From contig JAMOSO010000030.1 of assembly GCA_027063065.1 (NCBI GenBank), positions 1-10,814 of the forward strand: a DNA stretch of 10,814 bases. Direction: 5' to 3'. The notes beneath the pieces are model-generated. The model made no database searches and was not told the DNA's origin. It worked only from the letters and a program-made list of their open reading frames with translations. A program made the position numbers and the translations under genes. Numbering within the stretch: position 1 is the stretch's first letter; every line of letters begins with the position of its first letter. This DNA is from Planctomycetota bacterium (GTDB lineage: Bacteria; Planctomycetota; JAMOSO01). Shown one piece after another: positions 7,220-10,814 of this stretch.

Positions 7220-10200
7220 ATCTTGGGTTGAAAAATTATTATCTAGACCTTATTTTATTTATTCTTTTTTAACCCTGTTCTCAATACTAGGTTTAATTGG
7301 TTATCAAAATATAAATCGTAAATTATTTCCAGAATCAAATTATCCAGAAATAGCGGTAGTTTTGGTACAACCTAGCTCATCAGCTCAAACAATTGCCTCC
7401 ACCATTGCAGTGCCAGTAGAAGAAGAATTGTATACATTAGATTCCATACGCAGAGTATATTCTACAACAATAGACGAAGTATGTGTGGTACATGCTGAAT
7501 TTGAATATACTAAAAATTTAGAATTAGCCGCAAGTGATGTTAGCACTGCTTTAGAAAAAATAAAATCAAATCTACCAGCCGACATGAAAGCGCCTCAAAT
7601 ACATAAAATATCTGCCACTACCGCTCCCATAATTACAATAGCAATTAGTAGTCCCAAGCAAAAACAATCTTTAGAAGATATAAGATTACTCGCTGATAAT
7701 ATTATTAAACCTAAAATGCTCACTATTTCAGGCGTTGCAAATATTGATGTATTTGGAGGATTTAAAAAAGAAATTCAAATTATTATAGATAAACACAAAC
7801 TAGATTTATACGGATTAAGCTTACAACAAATATTAAAAACTATTCAATCTAACAATAAAGATTATGCGATAGGCTATATAAGCAATCAATCCAGTCGCTA
7901 TTTATTAAAATCAGCTCAAAGAAATCAAAATATACAAGGCCTAAAAGCATTGCAAATTACTCATAATTTAAAGTTAGAAGATATAGCAGAAATATCATTT
8001 AAACACTATGAAAATACTGCAGAATATTATGGCAACGGTAAACCAGCTATTGCTATTGCAATACAAAGAGGGGCTGATTCTGATGTGGTAAAAACTATTA
8101 ATCATATAGAAAAAGAACTACACCTTTTACAATCTACCTACCATAATTTAAATTTTGAAATCACTGACACACAAAAAGATACCATAGAACAATCAACAAA
8201 TAATATGTTTGATTCATTAAGAGATGCTATTCTTATGTCAACATTTGTTGTTTTTATATTTCTGGCAAGCTTTAGGCAAGTACTAGTGGTATTGATAACT
8301 ATCCCTTTAGTTTATGCCACAACAATAGCCTTAATGTGGTTAGTTGGCATAGAGTTTAACGTTGTAACTTTAACAGGCATAATATTAGCATTGGGTTTAT
8401 TATTAGATGATGCCGTTGTTGTAATGGAAAATATAGAAAGGCATTACTGTGAACTGGGGTCTAATATAAATAAGGCTGTATTAAACGGCACAAAAGAAAT
8501 TATGTTCGCAGACTTTTCAGGTACTATTACTACTATGATTGCATTAGCACCTATTTTATTTGTTGGCGGATACCCACAAACAGTCTTTAGACCTTTAACA
8601 ACAACCTTACTATTAGCACTAACTGCTTCTTATATTATTTCTATTTCTGCTGTGCCACTAATCTCATTAAAATTATTAACCATAAAACACCCTATAATTT
8701 TAAAATCAGAAGCCTTCTTTAACAAACTCTCAAACACAGGTAATGAATATATTCAATCTTTTTTTGCAACAGCAGTACGCAATGCAATAGAAAAGAAAGC
8801 TATAGCCATCGTATATTTTGTAAGTTTGCTGATTTTATTTATAATTAGTATACGTATAGTTATGCCATTAATTGGACGTGAATTAATGCCTCCAATGGAT
8901 ACTGGCGGCATAAAAATTAATATCACTACTGAGCCAAATTTACCAATAACAAAAAGTCAAATAATTTTAAAACAAGTGCATAAAATACTACAACAAGAAA
9001 ATAAACTAGATTACCTATCTTCATCAATAGGAAGTGAAGCTGGTGTCTTAAGTATAGGGAGTGGCGCTGGAACAGACCATATATCAATTATTGCCACTTA
9101 TGTAAATAGATATAAAAGAAAAGAAACTATATGGGAGATTGCAAGACATTTAAGACCGCTAATTTCTAAGATAGAACATATCAAACGCTTCGAAGTTATT
9201 GATTATGGCGCAACAGCAATGGCAAGTATTAGGGCTAATGTTGATGTAATGTTACAAAGTACTAATTTTGATGACTTAATCATTGCAGGCACTCAAGTTA
9301 AAAAAGCCCTATTTAAAACCAAGGGCATAGTCTCAGTTTCACAAACTTGGGATAAAGATAAAACTGTATACAATCTTAATGTTAATCATAAACAAGCATT
9401 ACATTATGGATTAAACGATCAAGACATTACAAATCAATTAAAAACTGTTTTACAAGGCTCTTTAATAAGTACATTTCCATCAAACAATAGTAATGATTTT
9501 AAAATAAGAATCTGGTTACCATTAAAACAAAGAGATACAATTTCTACCTTGCAAACATTACTAATAGACACCCCTAATGGCAATAAAATACCACTTGCAA
9601 GTGTGGCAAATATTGAACGCAAATTAGAACCAGATACTATTAAGCGTGAAGGATTATTTTATACGTTAAATATATATGGATTTCGAGAAAAATCTGCAAT
9701 TTCTCATATTATGAATGAATTTGAAACGCATTTAAAAGATATTAATTTACCGCCAAGTGTAAAATTAACACAAATGGGTGATTTAAAAGAATTTAAAAAC
9801 TCAGCTGGCAGAATGGCAAGTGCAATTGGATTTGCTGTCGTTTTAATATTTTTTACATTAATAACATTTTTTGATTCCATCAAAATATCATTGATGATTA
9901 TTTTATCAATTCCACTCACAATAATTGGAGCTGCTTGGACACTATTAGCGCTTAATTACCATATATCAATGCCTGCGATGATGGGCTTCATCTTACTATC
10001 GGGTGTAATCGTCAATAATGCTATTTTATTAATACATTTTGCTCAAGAAAAAATAACTGATGGTATGAGTAGATATGATGCAATGTTAGAAAGTATCAGG
10101 ATTCGTACCAGACCTGTTTTAATGACCGCATTTTCTGTGGCAGCTGGTATGTTACCCGTTGCTTTAGGATCTGCAATAGGACTTGAAAGACTAGCTCCAT

Positions 10201-10292
10201 TGGGAGCAGTTGCAATAGGTGGTTTACTAATTGGTACTTTTTTGACACTAATTTTTATTCCTTTAGTTTTTATATGGTTAGTAAAAAAATAA
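7212..10292 (+). CDS. RND-family efflux permease (AcrB/HAE1-like, proton driven)
   Basis: This 1026-residue inner-membrane trimeric pump exchanges protons for substrates taken from the periplasm or membrane and hands them to the TolC-like channel. The two-fold repeat of the family is plain: TM1 at about 12-30, a large periplasmic loop to about 335, TM2-6 to about 485, TM7 at about 530-552, a second periplasmic loop to about 865, and TM8-12 to the C-terminus. The proton-relay pair Asp399-Asp400 is present in TM4 (LGLLLDDAVVVMENIE). In TM10 the position of AcrB Lys940 is Asn935 (GVIVNNAILLI), as in many non-AcrB HAE pumps; the RTRPVLMTAF segment with its arginines follows. The start is ATG 7212, with AAAGG at 7199-7203 eight bases upstream; a TTG at 7188 would add eight residues of no family likeness. 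The start lies inside the adaptor gene (8-base overlap). Substrate cannot be told from sequence: the metal-efflux (HME) signature is not evident, so organic compounds are more likely. Confidence 0.95.
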   Translation: MNKSWVEKLLSRPYFIYSFLTLFSILGLIGYQNINRKLFPESNYPEIAVVLVQPSSSAQTIASTIAVPVEEELYTLDSIRRVYSTTIDEVCVVHAEFEYTKNLELAASDVSTALEKIKSNLPADMKAPQIHKISATTAPIITIAISSPKQKQSLEDIRLLADNIIKPKMLTISGVANIDVFGGFKKEIQIIIDKHKLDLYGLSLQQILKTIQSNNKDYAIGYISNQSSRYLLKSAQRNQNIQGLKALQITHNLKLEDIAEISFKHYENTAEYYGNGKPAIAIAIQRGADSDVVKTINHIEKELHLLQSTYHNLNFEITDTQKDTIEQSTNNMFDSLRDAILMSTFVVFIFLASFRQVLVVLITIPLVYATTIALMWLVGIEFNVVTLTGIILALGLLLDDAVVVMENIERHYCELGSNINKAVLNGTKEIMFADFSGTITTMIALAPILFVGGYPQTVFRPLTTTLLLALTASYIISISAVPLISLKLLTIKHPIILKSEAFFNKLSNTGNEYIQSFFATAVRNAIEKKAIAIVYFVSLLILFIISIRIVMPLIGRELMPPMDTGGIKINITTEPNLPITKSQIILKQVHKILQQENKLDYLSSSIGSEAGVLSIGSGAGTDHISIIATYVNRYKRKETIWEIARHLRPLISKIEHIKRFEVIDYGATAMASIRANVDVMLQSTNFDDLIIAGTQVKKALFKTKGIVSVSQTWDKDKTVYNLNVNHKQALHYGLNDQDITNQLKTVLQGSLISTFPSNNSNDFKIRIWLPLKQRDTISTLQTLLIDTPNGNKIPLASVANIERKLEPDTIKREGLFYTLNIYGFREKSAISHIMNEFETHLKDINLPPSVKLTQMGDLKEFKNSAGRMASAIGFAVVLIFFTLITFFDSIKISLMIILSIPLTIIGAAWTLLALNYHISMPAMMGFILLSGVIVNNAILLIHFAQEKITDGMSRYDAMLESIRIRTRPVLMTAFSVAAGMLPVALGSAIGLERLAPLGAVAIGGLLIGTFLTLIFIPLVFIWLVKK

Positions 10293-10328
10293 GCATCTTA
10301 TTTAAAGTCATCACAGTATGTATAACGC

Positions 10329-10373
10329 TAACCCACCTGATTTTTAGTTAACAACAAAAAATCAGGTGGGTTA
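10329..10373 (+). terminator. Perfect 17-bp hairpin, probable terminator of the efflux operon
   Basis: TAACCCACCTGATTTTT at 10329-10345 pairs without mismatch with 10357-10373 around an 11-base loop. The GC-rich part (CCCACCTGA) forms the base of the stem and the A/T part lies next to the loop. It stands 36 bases after the permease stop. After the stem the + strand reads TTAATTTAT, only a weak U-tract, so termination may be imperfect. On the - strand the sequence beyond the stem has no T-run, so a two-way terminator is less likely. Confidence 0.6.
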
Positions 10374-10814
10374 ATTTATGATAGCTTTTCGTATCTAGAA
10401 TTTTTTATAATAATTTTTTCATTCTTTTAGGCAATACCATATTACTTTTGATTTTATTTATGAACTATAACCATTATTAGACAATGCCAATTATACCCTA
10501 CCTGTACCTATTTTTATTACCATATATAAAAAGAATCTCTATATATACTTCCATTTCAAAACTCGATGTAATATTATAATGCGATAAACTAAATAATGCT
10601 TATTATGTAAATGCCGTTACGCTACCATTAACTTCAAGATTATACAATATTTAAATAAGTCATTTCATTTGAAATATATAATTCAAAAAACACCACAACA
10701 AAAATTAAATTATCAGCAAAATTAGATCGAGTAAATAATTTAAAAGACGTCATAGAAGGTATTGATTTTGTATTACAACACAAAATAATACAATAGCAGT
10801 AAGCAAACCAATTA
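10374..10814. other. Gene-free AT-rich stretch
   Basis: No frame on either strand gives a convincing gene here. Stops are frequent up to about 10658, and the few ATG codons lead to peptides of about a dozen residues or fewer. There is a short inverted repeat, ATTTCA-TT-TGAAAT, at 10662-10675, and a TATAAT on the - strand near 10495 without a matching -35 box or downstream gene. The only stretch with protein-like content is the open frame ending at 10796, listed separately. Confidence 0.6.
10659..10796 (+). pseudogene. Possible short coding remnant
   Basis: The frame open from just after a TAA at 10656 to the TAG at 10794-10796 reads 45 codons with no ATG, GTG or TTG start. Its second half (KIKLSAKLDRVNNLKDVIEG, then IDFVLQHKIIQ) looks like an amphipathic helical protein segment rather than random translation of AT-rich DNA. 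I do not recognise the family. It may be a decayed gene piece or a chance open frame; 45 open codons are not rare at this base composition. Confidence 0.2.

Noticed and set aside
10480-10500. TATAAT on the - strand near 10495, a possible promoter
   Set aside because: There is no matching -35 box, and the downstream - strand sequence holds only peptides of about a dozen residues or fewer.

Overview
The window is AT-rich bacterial DNA in which every recognisable gene lies on the + strand. The organism is Gram-negative: there is a TolC-type outer-membrane channel with its periplasmic adaptor and RND pump, and a GspF/PilC-type platform protein of a type II secretion or type IV pilus machine. A bacterial SUV3-like RNA helicase and a YajL-type DJ-1 protein narrow the source only a little. 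The pump sequence style would fit Campylobacterota or other AT-rich Gram-negatives. I cannot fix the phylum from sequence alone.

Layout. Positions 3-47 may hold the last codons of an upstream gene, plausibly a pilus motor ATPase, overlapping the next start by 8 bases. Positions 40-1248 encode the PilC/GspF inner-membrane platform protein. One base later comes yajL (1250-1816), a DJ-1 family protein with its nucleophilic cysteine and conserved glutamate. After a 52-base gap, 1869-4565 encodes an 898-residue SUV3-like DExH helicase with a long N-terminal region I do not recognise. A 258-base AT-rich gap (4566-4823) follows, holding a tandem 12-base repeat and a good -10 box.

Positions 4824-10292 are a compact three-gene efflux operon: TolC-like channel, membrane-fusion adaptor and RND permease. 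The coding regions overlap by 4 and 8 bases, so translation is probably coupled, and the products should form one envelope-spanning export pump driven by the proton gradient. A perfect 17-bp hairpin at 10329-10373 probably ends the operon. The remaining ~440 bases (10374-10814) carry no convincing gene, only one short open stretch that looks weakly coding.

Functionally the window joins two unrelated blocks: a pilus/secretion-stress-RNA helicase block and a drug or metabolite efflux block. I see no mobile element, CRISPR array, tRNA or rRNA. I found no clearly new multi-gene system. The most unusual element is the SUV3-like helicase with its large uncharacterised N-terminal half.
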